This document shows positions 1 to 9,233 of a DNA stretch of 44,548 nt, piece by piece. The DNA is from Flavobacterium sp. CF136. GTDB taxonomy: Bacteria > Bacteroidota > Bacteroidia > Flavobacteriales > Flavobacteriaceae. The translations under genes were made by a program, and so were the position numbers. The notes under the pieces were generated by a model. That model saw only the letters and a program-made list of their open reading frames with translations, had not been told where the DNA came from and did not search any database. The stretch lies in assembly GCF_000282055.1 (NCBI RefSeq), contig NZ_AKJZ01000111.1, positions 1 to 44,548 on the forward strand. Direction: 5' to 3'. The first letter of the stretch is position 1, and each line of letters starts with the position of its first letter.

Positions 1-40
1 CCGAATGGACTCAGATGACATTGATTTGCAAGAGATCATC

Positions 41-2761
41 TTATTCTAAAACCAAACCTATTTGTCCATCATCGTCCAGTTCCGTTTCAACAGATTCATC
101 ATCTGATAATTCTGGTTTTTCCGGTATTTCTTCAACAGGCTCCTCATAAGGTAAAGGATCTAACAAATTAACTTGTTTTAATTTATCCGTTGTGAGCTGG
201 TTTCCGATAGCTTTAAAGCCTTTTACGGCAATAAAATCTTCGACATCAATATGTAAATCTTCTTTCTGAACTCCTTTTACTTTTGCAAAAACCAATTGAG
301 CAACCGGACGATAATCCGTCGATACAATTTCTAATTGCGAATTAGGGTGCTCGGTAATAAAACTTTCCTCTTTATTTTCATTTTCAACAAGGAAACGCTT
401 TAAGAAATAACGTTCCTTTTCTCCATCATAGTAAATAGCCGAAATTGGTTTTTTAGGATTCCATTTTTCCAGAACAATCATGTCTTCATCAAAATGAGTC
501 GATAATTCAGGAATAATAACTTTTAATTTACCGCTTTGATTAATGATTAGGATTTTATCACTTGGCTTAAATTCACCCAGTAATTCTCCTCTGGCATCTA
601 CATTTAAACGTTTTACCGTATCATCAAACCAAACTTTTCTTGGCAATAAAGTAGAAATTCCTTTTTCTTTTAATTCAATTTTCTTGATTGGATATTTCGT
701 TACCAGATTTCCTTTTGAAGCACGTCCTTTAATGGCTAAATTGGCAAAATCAATATCGAATTTCAATTTCTTTATAGTTCCAACCTGACGTAATAAAATA
801 GTAATAACTTCCGCTTCTCCGTTTGGATTATGCGAAAAATAAACTACTTGTGAGCCAGCCGTTTCATTGGTCAAATCATAAGGTTTGTCACGCGTTACAC
901 CTGTAACATTGAAACGTTTAATGTATGAAGGCCCTGATTTTCCGTCGCGGTAAATCATATTGTAAATCGTTCGTTTATCGCTCTTGTCAAAAATAGCAAC
1001 GTGAATAATATCTTTACCCACAAATGTTTTGGCATCAACTTTTGTAATTATCATTTTACCATCGCGTAAAAACACAATTACATCGTCAATATCAGAGCAA
1101 TCCGTAAGATATTCGTCTTTTTTCAGACTGGTTCCAACGAAACCTTCTTCACGATTTACGTATAGTTTTGTATTTCTTAAAACTACTTTTGTAGCCTCAA
1201 CATTGTCAAAAACACGAAGTTCTGTCTGACGCTCGCGGCCTTTTCCGTATTTCTCCTTTAACTTGGTGAAATATGCAATTGCAAAATCTGTCAGATTCGC
1301 TAAGTTAAACTCGACTTCTTTCATTTCATCTTCTAACTTGGCGATAAAATCATCGGCTTTATCAGAGTCAAAACGGGTAATACGAATCATCGGAATTTGA
1401 GTCAATCGCTGTAAATCATCATCAGTAATATCTCTGACAAATGATTTTTTGAAAGGCTCAAAACGATCATATAAATATTTGTAAAGAGATTCCCTGTCAG
1501 AATACAACTTGAAATCAATATACATTTCTTCACGAATGAAGATTTTCTCTAAAGTAGAAAAATGCCACTTATTTTTTAGTTCCTCTAAATGAATTTCTAA
1601 TTCCTGACGAAGTAAATCAACTGTTCTGTTAGTCGAAATTTTCAACATTTCAGAAACTCCTATAAACAATGGTTTGTTGTCTTCAATAACACATCCCAAA
1701 GGTGCTACAGAAGTCTCACAAGCAGTGAAAGCAAACAAAGCATCAATTGTTTTGTCTGGTGAAACGCCCGGAAAAAGATGAATTAAAATCTCGACTTCAG
1801 CGGCAGTATTGTCTTCAATTTTCTTGATTTTGATTTTGCCTTTCTCATTGGCCTTCAAAATACTGTCGATCAAAGTCGTTGTATTTGTCGAAAACGGAAT
1901 CTGCGTAATCACCAAAGTATTTTTGTCTAATTGGGCAATCTTCGCACGTACACGAACACGTCCGCCACGTAATCCGTCATTATAATTGGATACATCGGCA
2001 ATACCCTGTGTCATGAAATCAGGATATAAGGTAAATGCTTTTCCTTTTAAAATCTTGATAGAAGCATCAATTAACTCATTGAAGTTGTGAGGAAGAACTT
2101 TGGTAGAAAGACCAACTGCAATACCTTCAGCTCCCTGTGCCAAAAGTAACGGAAACTTTACCGGAAGATTATTTGGTTCAGCACGACGGCCATCATACGA
2201 AACACCCCAATCGGTAATTTTTGGAGAATATAAAACCTCCAAAGCAAATTTAGACAAACGCGCCTCAATATAACGAGAGGCTGCAGCTCCATCGCCTGTT
2301 AAAATATTTCCCCAGTTTCCCTGACAGTCAATCAATAAATCTTTCTGGCCAATTTGCACCATCGCATCCCCAATACTTGCATCTCCGTGAGGGTGATACT
2401 GCATCGTGTGACCAACAACATTCGCAACTTTATTATAACGACCGTCATCAAGTTCTTTCAAAGAGTGCATAATACGACGCTGAACGGGTTTAAAACCATC
2501 CTCAATAGCCGGAACTGCACGTTCCAGAATTACGTATGAAGCATAATCCAGAAACCAGTCTTTGTACATACCGGTTACTTTCGTAATTACATCTTCGCCT
2601 TCTTCTTCCTGATTTTCGTAAAAATGCTGCCCTTCAAAATGCTTGGCATCTACATCGATAATTTCATCATCATTTCCTTCTTGATTATCATCAAATTGGC
2701 TTTCGTCAGAATTATTTTCTTCGTCGTTTGGAATTATGTTGTCGTCTTCTTCGTCTTTCAT
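41..2761 (-). CDS. parC: DNA topoisomerase IV subunit A
   Basis: This is the breakage-reunion subunit of the type IIA topoisomerase that unlinks daughter chromosomes; it works as a heterotetramer with ParE. The first ~58 residues form a strongly acidic tail (runs of D, E, N). The winged-helix/tower core then begins near DWFLDYASYVI, with the conserved QYHPHGD around 121-127 and the catalytic tyrosine in ASRYIEAR (Y164, preceded by R163). The C-terminal half is a degenerate beta-pinwheel, and the protein ends in another acidic stretch. At 906 residues it has the usual length for Bacteroidota ParC. The gyrA alternative is unlikely because a ParE-type gene lies just upstream on the same strand and no clear GyrA-box was seen. 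The 224 bp before its start hold no gene. Confidence 0.93.
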   Translation of the reverse strand: MKDEEDDNIIPNDEENNSDESQFDDNQEGNDDEIIDVDAKHFEGQHFYENQEEEGEDVITKVTGMYKDWFLDYASYVILERAVPAIEDGFKPVQRRIMHSLKELDDGRYNKVANVVGHTMQYHPHGDASIGDAMVQIGQKDLLIDCQGNWGNILTGDGAAASRYIEARLSKFALEVLYSPKITDWGVSYDGRRAEPNNLPVKFPLLLAQGAEGIAVGLSTKVLPHNFNELIDASIKILKGKAFTLYPDFMTQGIADVSNYNDGLRGGRVRVRAKIAQLDKNTLVITQIPFSTNTTTLIDSILKANEKGKIKIKKIEDNTAAEVEILIHLFPGVSPDKTIDALFAFTACETSVAPLGCVIEDNKPLFIGVSEMLKISTNRTVDLLRQELEIHLEELKNKWHFSTLEKIFIREEMYIDFKLYSDRESLYKYLYDRFEPFKKSFVRDITDDDLQRLTQIPMIRITRFDSDKADDFIAKLEDEMKEVEFNLANLTDFAIAYFTKLKEKYGKGRERQTELRVFDNVEATKVVLRNTKLYVNREEGFVGTSLKKDEYLTDCSDIDDVIVFLRDGKMIITKVDAKTFVGKDIIHVAIFDKSDKRTIYNMIYRDGKSGPSYIKRFNVTGVTRDKPYDLTNETAGSQVVYFSHNPNGEAEVITILLRQVGTIKKLKFDIDFANLAIKGRASKGNLVTKYPIKKIELKEKGISTLLPRKVWFDDTVKRLNVDARGELLGEFKPSDKILIINQSGKLKVIIPELSTHFDEDMIVLEKWNPKKPISAIYYDGEKERYFLKRFLVENENKEESFITEHPNSQLEIVSTDYRPVAQLVFAKVKGVQKEDLHIDVEDFIAVKGFKAIGNQLTTDKLKQVNLLDPLPYEEPVEEIPEKPELSDDESVETELDDDGQIGLVLE

Positions 2762-2985
2762 TTATTGATTCCGAAATTATTGATTCTGTATTAATATTTT
2801 CAAATGTTTTGTGATTCTTAGAATAAAATCATTTTTTGATGTAAATTCCTTATTGAAATTTTATTCTTAATTATTCTCCTTTCTGAAATTATACTTTTTT
2901 GTCTTTCTTATTTTTTACAATTCAGTCAATCACAAGAATGATTAAATCAAATAATTAATTTTAGTTTTAATTATTCTTTAAAAAA

Positions 2986-4194
2986 TTATTCTAAAATCAT
3001 TTTTCTCAAGTCTCCTTCTATCCAATCACTGACAAAAAGAGTTCTTCCATCTATATTCATAGCGATACTTCCTGGCTTATAAAATTCATTAAAATTTATA
3101 GTTATAACATTACCTTTAGATGTGATCATTCTTATTCTATTATTATCCGGTTCTACTATATATAGATTATTATATTTATCAATTGTTATTTCTTGTGGAA
3201 AGTTAAAAGTTGCCTCAGAAGTTATTCCATCCTTATTTCCACGTATACCTGACCCTGCAACTGTACTAACAGTACCATCTACAGCTATTTTTCTAATTCT
3301 GTTATTATAGCGATCTACTACATATAAATTGTCCATTTTATCAAAAACAATCCCACTTGGTTTACTAAATTTTGCTTCTTTAATATTTCCGTTTTGAAAC
3401 CCAGTTCCATTAGCACCTGCAAATATAGTTAGTATTCCTGTTGGTGTTAGTTTCATAATTTTACTAGTAGCATCCTCAGAAATATATAAATTATTCTTAC
3501 TATCAAGACACATTCCTGAAGCAGCACCAACTCTTATCAAAGCTCCTTCATTGTTACGAGGTCTGGTTAATACTCCTGAAGGTGTAAATTTATATATATA
3601 TCCATTGACATCAATTACATAAATATTATTGTTGCTGTCTGTTGCAATTGCATTTGCAGTGTCAAGAACACCATTTAAAAATTCAGGATAATATTTTCCA
3701 CCTGAATCAATTTTATCAATTCCACCTGTAAAATATATATTTCCTAATTTATCAATGGTGATCATACCTGGAAATAATTGAGTATTAGCATATATCTTTT
3801 CATCTTTACGGACATAACTAAAGGTCACTGTTGGAATATAATCAAAATTAGTTAATTTAAATTCGTTATTATTCTTAACAATTCTTATGGTTGGATCTGT
3901 AACTTTATTGGGTACAAGAACTGTGATCTCATTTTCCTTAACCGATTGGACAGAAGCCTTTATTTCTCCAAAAAAAATACTAATATCTGATACATTTGTT
4001 CCAAAATTAGTGCCCGTTATAGTAATAAGTGAGTTTCTTTTTGCAATAACTGGACTTACAGAAGCAACGGTTGTTTCCTTATTCTCAATATTAGTTGGAT
4101 CATCCGTCTTAATATCTTCGTCACTACTATCATTGGAAGAGCAAGATACTAATATTGTGCAAAATAAAAATAAAAGCAGTATTTTTTTTACCAT
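2986..4194 (-). CDS. NHL-repeat / IPT-TIG domain lipoprotein
   Basis: A surface or periplasmic lipoprotein of about 402 residues, function unknown. The ATG at 4194 is chosen because the protein then opens with a classic lipoprotein signal (MVKK, hydrophobic core, ILVSC, Cys18). An upstream in-frame start at 4242 would put 16 unneeded residues in front. The Ser/Asp/Glu-rich stretch after the Cys resembles surface-export signals of Flavobacteriia. An IPT/TIG immunoglobulin-like domain follows (roughly residues 45-125: SPVIAKRNSLITITGTNFG). Then come several NHL-type beta-propeller blades with the recurring pattern P-G-I-x-x-D-x-x-x-N-L-Y-V-x-D-x-x-N-N-R-I-R-K. The architecture suggests binding of an extracellular ligand. 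The gene lies between parE and parC, an unexpected partner. It is AT-rich and may be a late insertion. Confidence 0.85.
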   Translation of the reverse strand: MVKKILLLFLFCTILVSCSSNDSSDEDIKTDDPTNIENKETTVASVSPVIAKRNSLITITGTNFGTNVSDISIFFGEIKASVQSVKENEITVLVPNKVTDPTIRIVKNNNEFKLTNFDYIPTVTFSYVRKDEKIYANTQLFPGMITIDKLGNIYFTGGIDKIDSGGKYYPEFLNGVLDTANAIATDSNNNIYVIDVNGYIYKFTPSGVLTRPRNNEGALIRVGAASGMCLDSKNNLYISEDATSKIMKLTPTGILTIFAGANGTGFQNGNIKEAKFSKPSGIVFDKMDNLYVVDRYNNRIRKIAVDGTVSTVAGSGIRGNKDGITSEATFNFPQEITIDKYNNLYIVEPDNNRIRMITSKGNVITINFNEFYKPGSIAMNIDGRTLFVSDWIEGDLRKMILE

Positions 4195-4274
4195 TGTAAT
4201 TTTTTGAATATTTATATTAATTATTTTTAAATCAGAACACATTTAATTAAAATCATCTATTTTTTTAATTTTTA

Positions 4275-6143
4275 TCAAGCATCCTCAATCGTATCCAATT
4301 CCACCTTCAAATTCTTGATAATAAATTCTTGTCGGTCAGGAGTATTTTTTCCCATATAAAAAGACAATAATTGCTCAATCGAAGTATGTTTGTCCATCAT
4401 AATTGGGTCAAGTCGAATTGTATCTCCAATGAAATTTTTGAACTCATCAGGCGAAATCTCTCCCAAACCTTTAAATCGTGTGATTTCGGGTTTTGGTTTT
4501 AATTTTTCTATGGCATCTTTTCTTTCTTCTTCAGAATAACAATAAATAGTTTCTTTTTTGTTTCGAACCCTGAAAAGCGGTGTCTGTAAAATGTACAAAT
4601 GTCCTTCTTTGATTAATTCAGGAAAAAATTGCAGGAAAAAAGTAATCAAAAGCAAGCGAATGTGCATTCCGTCGACATCGGCATCGGTGGCGATTACGAT
4701 ATTGTTGTAACGCAATTTTTCCAGACCGTCTTCAATATCCAAAGCAGCCTGCAGTAAATTGAATTCTTCATTTTCATACACAATTTTTTTGCTCATTCCG
4801 TAGGAGTTCAGAGGCTTACCACGTAAACTGAAAACTGCTTGTGTATTTACATCACGTGATTTGGTAATCGATCCGGAAGCTGAATCTCCCTCAGTAATGA
4901 AAAGAGTGCTTTCTAAATTTCTTGGGTTTTTTGTGTCCGGAAGATGTGCACGGCAGTCCCTTAATTTTTTATTGTGAAGATTGGCTTTCTTAGCACGATC
5001 TGTGGCCAATTTTCTAATTCCGGATAATTCTTTACGCTCACGTTCCGCTTGCAGAATTTTACGTAATAAAGCTTCTGCTGTCGGAGTATTTTTATGTAAA
5101 TAATTGTCTAATTTGTTCTTTATAAAATCATTTATAAAAGTACGAACCGATACTGCAGGTGTTCCGTCATCAGAACCCATATCCATTGAACCTAATTTGG
5201 TTTTGGTCTGAGATTCAAAAACAGGTTCCATTACCTTGATACTAATAGCACTCACAATCGATTTACGAACATCAGATGCTTCGAAGTTTTTGTTGTAAAA
5301 CTCACGAATGGTTTTTACAATTGCTTCTCTGTAAGCTGCTAAGTGCGTTCCTCCCTGTGTAGTATTCTGACCATTGACAAAAGAGTGGTATTCTTCGCTG
5401 TATTGTGTTTTACTGTGCGTTAAGGCGATTTCGATATCATGATCTTTCAAATGGATGATTGGATATTCTAAATCTTCTTCGCTGATGGTTTCTTCTAATA
5501 AATCTCTAAGACCATTCTCAGAAATATATTTTTCTCCATTAAAAATAATCGTCAAACCATTGTTTAGATAACAATAGTTTTTGACCATTTTGATCACATA
5601 TTCTAAACGGAATTTGTAGTTTTTGAAAATCGTTTCGTCTGGCGTAAAAGTTACTTTTGTTCCTTTTCGTTTTGTAGTATCAATTATATCTTCTTCTTGA
5701 ACCAGGTTTCCTCCTGAAAATTCCGCTGCTTTTTGTTTATCATCACGAACAGATTCTACACGAAAATAGTCCGACAAAGCATTCACGGCTTTTGTTCCGA
5801 CACCGTTTAAACCAACTGATTTCTGGAAAGCTTTAGAATCGTACTTTCCACCTGTGTTCATTTTCGAAACAACATCGACAACTTTTCCTAACGGAATTCC
5901 GCGTCCGTAATCACGAACTGAAACTGTTTTGTCTTTGATCGTCACCTCAATAGTTTTTCCGGCACCCATAACGAACTCATCGATACAGTTGTCTAAAACC
6001 TCTTTTAAAAGAATATAAATACCATCATCCGGTGAAGATCCATCACCTAATTTTCCGATATACATTCCGGGACGCATACGAATATGTTCTTTCCAATCGA
6101 GTGAACGAATATTATCTTCGTTATATTGATTTTGCTCTGGCAT
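4275..6143 (-). CDS. parE: DNA topoisomerase IV subunit B
   Basis: The ATPase subunit of topoisomerase IV, about 622 residues from the ATG at 6143. That start gives the MPEQNQYNEDNIRSLDW opening usual in flavobacterial ParE; an upstream start at 6185 would add 14 atypical residues. The GHKL ATPase domain shows EVLDN (E48, N52), the DYGRGIP loop and GLNGVGTKAVNALS. The TOPRIM domain shows TEGDSASGS and DADVDGMHIR, the acidic residues that bind magnesium for DNA cleavage. The protein lacks the long insert of gram-negative GyrB, which with the parC gene downstream supports ParE over GyrB. The order is parE, lipoprotein gene, parC, all on the minus strand. Confidence 0.94.
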   Translation of the reverse strand: MPEQNQYNEDNIRSLDWKEHIRMRPGMYIGKLGDGSSPDDGIYILLKEVLDNCIDEFVMGAGKTIEVTIKDKTVSVRDYGRGIPLGKVVDVVSKMNTGGKYDSKAFQKSVGLNGVGTKAVNALSDYFRVESVRDDKQKAAEFSGGNLVQEEDIIDTTKRKGTKVTFTPDETIFKNYKFRLEYVIKMVKNYCYLNNGLTIIFNGEKYISENGLRDLLEETISEEDLEYPIIHLKDHDIEIALTHSKTQYSEEYHSFVNGQNTTQGGTHLAAYREAIVKTIREFYNKNFEASDVRKSIVSAISIKVMEPVFESQTKTKLGSMDMGSDDGTPAVSVRTFINDFIKNKLDNYLHKNTPTAEALLRKILQAERERKELSGIRKLATDRAKKANLHNKKLRDCRAHLPDTKNPRNLESTLFITEGDSASGSITKSRDVNTQAVFSLRGKPLNSYGMSKKIVYENEEFNLLQAALDIEDGLEKLRYNNIVIATDADVDGMHIRLLLITFFLQFFPELIKEGHLYILQTPLFRVRNKKETIYCYSEEERKDAIEKLKPKPEITRFKGLGEISPDEFKNFIGDTIRLDPIMMDKHTSIEQLLSFYMGKNTPDRQEFIIKNLKVELDTIEDA

Positions 6144-6307
6144 AAATGAATTAGGATTTTTGGCTAATGTACCATTTCTCTGCAAAAAATGAAAGGGTAT
6201 TATTTTAAAGTTATCAATAAAAATAGCTTTTCAAATCTATTTAAATTAGTTTTAAAATAATACAAAGGCTAAAAATATAAAAAATCAGTATTCTAACAAA
6301 AAAAATA

Positions 6308-7483
6308 CTATTTGATTCCAAGTACTTGTTTTGCCAAAGCAATCATTTCGGGTGTTCCCGTACTTTTGTTTTTTTCATCTGAAAGTTTCACAACGCCTTG
6401 CCAATGTATATTATCAGGTTTGGTTTCGACTAATTTTATGACCATATTCATAGATGGAAGACCCACATCATTGGTGAAATTAGTTCCGATTCCGAAAGAC
6501 ATCCTGATTTTATCTTTACAAAAATCAGCAATGGTTTTTACTTTATCAAAATTAAGTGAATCCGAAAAAACAATGCTTTTCGATTTTGGATCGATTCCCA
6601 TTTTAGTGTAATGCGAAATTACTTTTTGGGCAAATTCTACAGGATCACCGCTATCATGCCGAACACCATCAAAAAGTTTGGAATATTTTTTATCAAACTG
6701 ATTGAAAAATATATCTGTTGTATAGGTATCTGTGAGTGCAATTCCGAGATCTCCTTCGTAAACTTGTGTCCAATGTTCAAGACTCATTAAATTGGCCATT
6801 TTAAAACCATATTGTGCAGCATGAAACATAAACCATTCGTGTGCATGTGTGCCTAACGGGCGTTTATTATTGACCATTGCAAAATGTACATTACTTGTCC
6901 CAATGAAACTTTGATTACCAAAACTGTTTAATGTTTCATTTACTAAAACATGTACATCGTAAGAATGTCGGCGCCTTGTTCCAAATTCCAAAACAGAAGC
7001 ACCCAGTTTATTATAATTATCTATCTTGTTTTTGGTAAGGGTTTTAATAGCTTCATCATTTAATCGGATCAAATGATTTGTTTTATAAAAAAGTTCGGAA
7101 ATCAAAGCCATCAAAGGAACCTCCCATAAAATGGTACGATACCAAAAACCTTCAATAATTATTTTTATTTCCGATCCTTCCTGTGTGATTTCAACTTCTG
7201 CGGGATCAAAACTATATCCTTGTAAAAAATCTAAATAGGTGGGATCGAGATAATGACAGTGATGAGATAAGTAACGTTTTTCTTCTTTTGTTAATCGTAA
7301 ATCTGCCATAGCATCAACCGATCTTCGAAGCAAATCAGCAAAACCCGGTGGAAAAACATGTTTACCACGATTGATAAAAGCATATCGAACTTTTGCCTTT
7401 GGAAAAAGCTTTATTACGGCATGCTGCATCGTAAATTTATAGAAATCGTTATCTAAAATTGATTTTGGAAATGTTGTTTCCAT
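6308..7483 (-). CDS. pncB: Nicotinate phosphoribosyltransferase
   Basis: Converts nicotinate plus PRPP (with ATP) to nicotinate mononucleotide, the entry step of the Preiss-Handler NAD salvage route in the cytoplasm. From the ATG at 7483 the protein has about 391 residues, close to E. coli PncB (400). The annotation could start at 7543 but the extra 20 residues are not typical. Signatures are the opening FPKSILDNDFYKFTMQHAV, the EFGTRRRHS loop, the GTHAHEWFM segment with the histidine expected to be phosphorylated, and GVRHDSGDP, the phosphoribosyl-binding acidic motif. The gene stands alone with about 95 bp to each neighbour, so it is probably a single transcription unit. I see no NadD or NadE gene nearby. 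Confidence 0.94.
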   Translation of the reverse strand: METTFPKSILDNDFYKFTMQHAVIKLFPKAKVRYAFINRGKHVFPPGFADLLRRSVDAMADLRLTKEEKRYLSHHCHYLDPTYLDFLQGYSFDPAEVEITQEGSEIKIIIEGFWYRTILWEVPLMALISELFYKTNHLIRLNDEAIKTLTKNKIDNYNKLGASVLEFGTRRRHSYDVHVLVNETLNSFGNQSFIGTSNVHFAMVNNKRPLGTHAHEWFMFHAAQYGFKMANLMSLEHWTQVYEGDLGIALTDTYTTDIFFNQFDKKYSKLFDGVRHDSGDPVEFAQKVISHYTKMGIDPKSKSIVFSDSLNFDKVKTIADFCKDKIRMSFGIGTNFTNDVGLPSMNMVIKLVETKPDNIHWQGVVKLSDEKNKSTGTPEMIALAKQVLGIK

Positions 7484-7579
7484 GACTATTTGTGGTATTA
7501 TTTTTTTTTCGAATTCCTGATATGCTAAGATACGCCAATTCAATAGAATAAGAAAATTACAAGCAGTCTGATACTATAT

Positions 7580-8560
7580 TTATTTCTGAATAACTTTAAA
7601 AGAAACGATGCTGTTAGTGTATAAATAAAAAGTGATAAACTGACCGATATTTCTGTTGAAGGTTACCTGGAATTCTAAGCCGCCTTTCTTTTCTTTTGGA
7701 TTTTCAATTTTTACAGGCTGGTTCCTTTTATTCAAATAATAAACCTGATCTGATTTTGAGATATTTTTAATTCTAAAAGTAACCTTGTCGCCATTTTTAA
7801 CTTCAATAATACCAGAGTCCGGTGCTGTAATTTCAGAATCGTTTTCGATTAGTTTATTGTAAATTAAAGGTCCGTTCAGAAAATCATCCTTACTTAATTT
7901 TTCACCAAGAAAAGTTCCTGAATCAGGGAAATGTTTAGCAAAGAAATAGGCCGGAGGAGTATCGAAATAAATAGATGAAAACTCTTTGATCATTGCTCCT
8001 TTGTTTTCATTATAATATCCCTGTCCCCAGGTCACATCTATTAATCTCCATTTTCCATCAATTAAAACGATATTCCAGGCATGATTTGATTCAGTATTTT
8101 TTCTCCCAATATCACTCAGTCTGGTTTTAGAATCTCCACGGATGATCTGGGATTTTAAACCAACCAAAGATGCTAAATGACTATAAAGAAGTGTAAAACC
8201 TTCACAAACCGCTTTTTGAGATTTGAATGTCTTTTGAAGTATTTCATTATTAAACTCTTGTATTTTTCTTTGCTTTTCAGCCTCACTGCGATAAGAAAAA
8301 CGCTGTGTTTTTGGCGGATTTAAAAAAGCGTCAAAATCATATTTTATATTAAAAGCAATCCAACAGTAAATGGCCCTTGCTTTGTCATAATCGGTATTGA
8401 AATCTGTATCGATTCTCTTTGCTAATTCTTCAGTACTGCTAAAATTTTTCGGGTATTTTAAAACAATATTATCCACAGCACTATTTTTTTGTGCAAGGGT
8501 ATATTGTAGAAAAATTACATTTAAAAAAAGGAACAGAAGAAAGAGTTTTTTTATTTTCAT
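7580..8560 (-). CDS. Secreted transglutaminase-like domain protein
   Basis: A 326-residue exported protein with a transglutaminase/protease-like fold. The N-terminus is a cleavable signal peptide (hydrophobic run ending YTLAQ). The core shows the Cys-His-Asp triad of the superfamily: KAVCEGFTLLY (Cys), NHAWNIVLIDGKW (His) and RLIDVTWGQG (Asp). The first section, with DYDKARAIYCWIAFNIKYD, is typical of the bacterial 'kyphoscoliosis/transglutaminase' type, which acts on peptide or cell-wall substrates. The C-terminal ~100 residues look like a beta-sandwich. The start of the FMN reductase-like gene lies upstream and its stop codon is only 4 bp away, so the two are probably co-transcribed. The substrate is not deducible. 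Confidence 0.88.
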   Translation of the reverse strand: MKIKKLFLLFLFLNVIFLQYTLAQKNSAVDNIVLKYPKNFSSTEELAKRIDTDFNTDYDKARAIYCWIAFNIKYDFDAFLNPPKTQRFSYRSEAEKQRKIQEFNNEILQKTFKSQKAVCEGFTLLYSHLASLVGLKSQIIRGDSKTRLSDIGRKNTESNHAWNIVLIDGKWRLIDVTWGQGYYNENKGAMIKEFSSIYFDTPPAYFFAKHFPDSGTFLGEKLSKDDFLNGPLIYNKLIENDSEITAPDSGIIEVKNGDKVTFRIKNISKSDQVYYLNKRNQPVKIENPKEKKGGLEFQVTFNRNIGQFITFYLYTNSIVSFKVIQK

Positions 8561-8564
8561 GAAA

Positions 8565-9089
8565 TTAAAAACTATCTTTAATAATATCTCTGAGTTCTTT
8601 ATCTAACTCAATATTTGAGATTTTATTTTGTTCTAAATCAAAATTCGCATTGAAAGCAGGCAATGAAAAGGTGGCTTTTATTTGCGCACCATATCTGGGC
8701 AAAGCATTACGTCCAATTTCTAAAACTGAAGCACCGCCTCTTGAGCCGGGTGAAGTCGCTAGTAACAACATTGGTTTTTGCTGAAAAACTTCCTTGGTAA
8801 TTCGGGAACACCAATCGAATACATTTTTAAATGCTGTCGAATAGTTATTGTTATTTTCAGCTAAAGAAACTACTAAAATATCTGCGCTTGCAAGTTTAGC
8901 AAGAAATGCTTTTGCAAGTTCGTGCTGTCCAACTTCTTTTTCAAGATCAACACTGAACAAAGGCATTGCAAAATCATTTAAATCTAAAACTTCAACTTCT
9001 GCATTTTTGAATAAACTTGCTGCGTAAGTTGCTAAATGTTTATTGATAGATTGTTGGCTGTTGCTTCCTGCAAAGGCTATAATTTTCAT
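8565..9089 (-). CDS. NADPH-dependent FMN reductase family protein
   Basis: A 174-residue flavodoxin-like protein of the NADPH-dependent FMN/azoreductase family (YieF/ChrR type). The FMN phosphate-binding loop is visible at the N-terminus as FAGSNSQQSINK, and the second flavin-contacting segment as ATSPGSRGGASVLE. The segment ADILVVSLAENNNNYSTAFKNVFDWCSR matches the usual 'P-E-Y-N-x-S-x-P-x-x-L-K-N-A-I-D-W' region, though with ENNNN in place of PEYN. It probably reduces quinones or other acceptors with NAD(P)H in the cytoplasm. It precedes the transglutaminase gene by 4 bp. Confidence 0.88.
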   Translation of the reverse strand: MKIIAFAGSNSQQSINKHLATYAASLFKNAEVEVLDLNDFAMPLFSVDLEKEVGQHELAKAFLAKLASADILVVSLAENNNNYSTAFKNVFDWCSRITKEVFQQKPMLLLATSPGSRGGASVLEIGRNALPRYGAQIKATFSLPAFNANFDLEQNKISNIELDKELRDIIKDSF

Positions 9090-9169
9090 GGTATTAATTT
9101 TTATTAAAAGTAATGAAATTAAATTATAATTAAAAGCGTCTTCAATTAAATGAGGTAATTAAGTAAAAT

Positions 9170-9206
9170 AAAAGTCCAAAAAAGAATCATTCCTTTTTGG
9201 ACTTTT
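9170..9206 (-). terminator. Rho-independent terminator
   Basis: A 13-bp perfect inverted repeat (9170-9182 with 9194-9206, core AAGTCCAAAAA / TTTTTGGACTT) with an 11-nt loop. It begins 28 bp past the stop codon of the minus-strand gene ending at 9234 and is followed by T-rich sequence in that direction. Confidence 0.75.
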
Positions 9207-9233
9207 TATGATTTTAAACTAATAAAATTTGGG

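Noticed and set aside
2762..2985. Possible small RNA or tRNA in the gap before parC
   Set aside because: The stretch is very AT-rich with no cloverleaf or strong hairpin.
3887..4207. A 106-codon plus-strand frame with hydrophobic stretches
   Set aside because: It is the antisense of the TIG domain and signal peptide of the lipoprotein gene.
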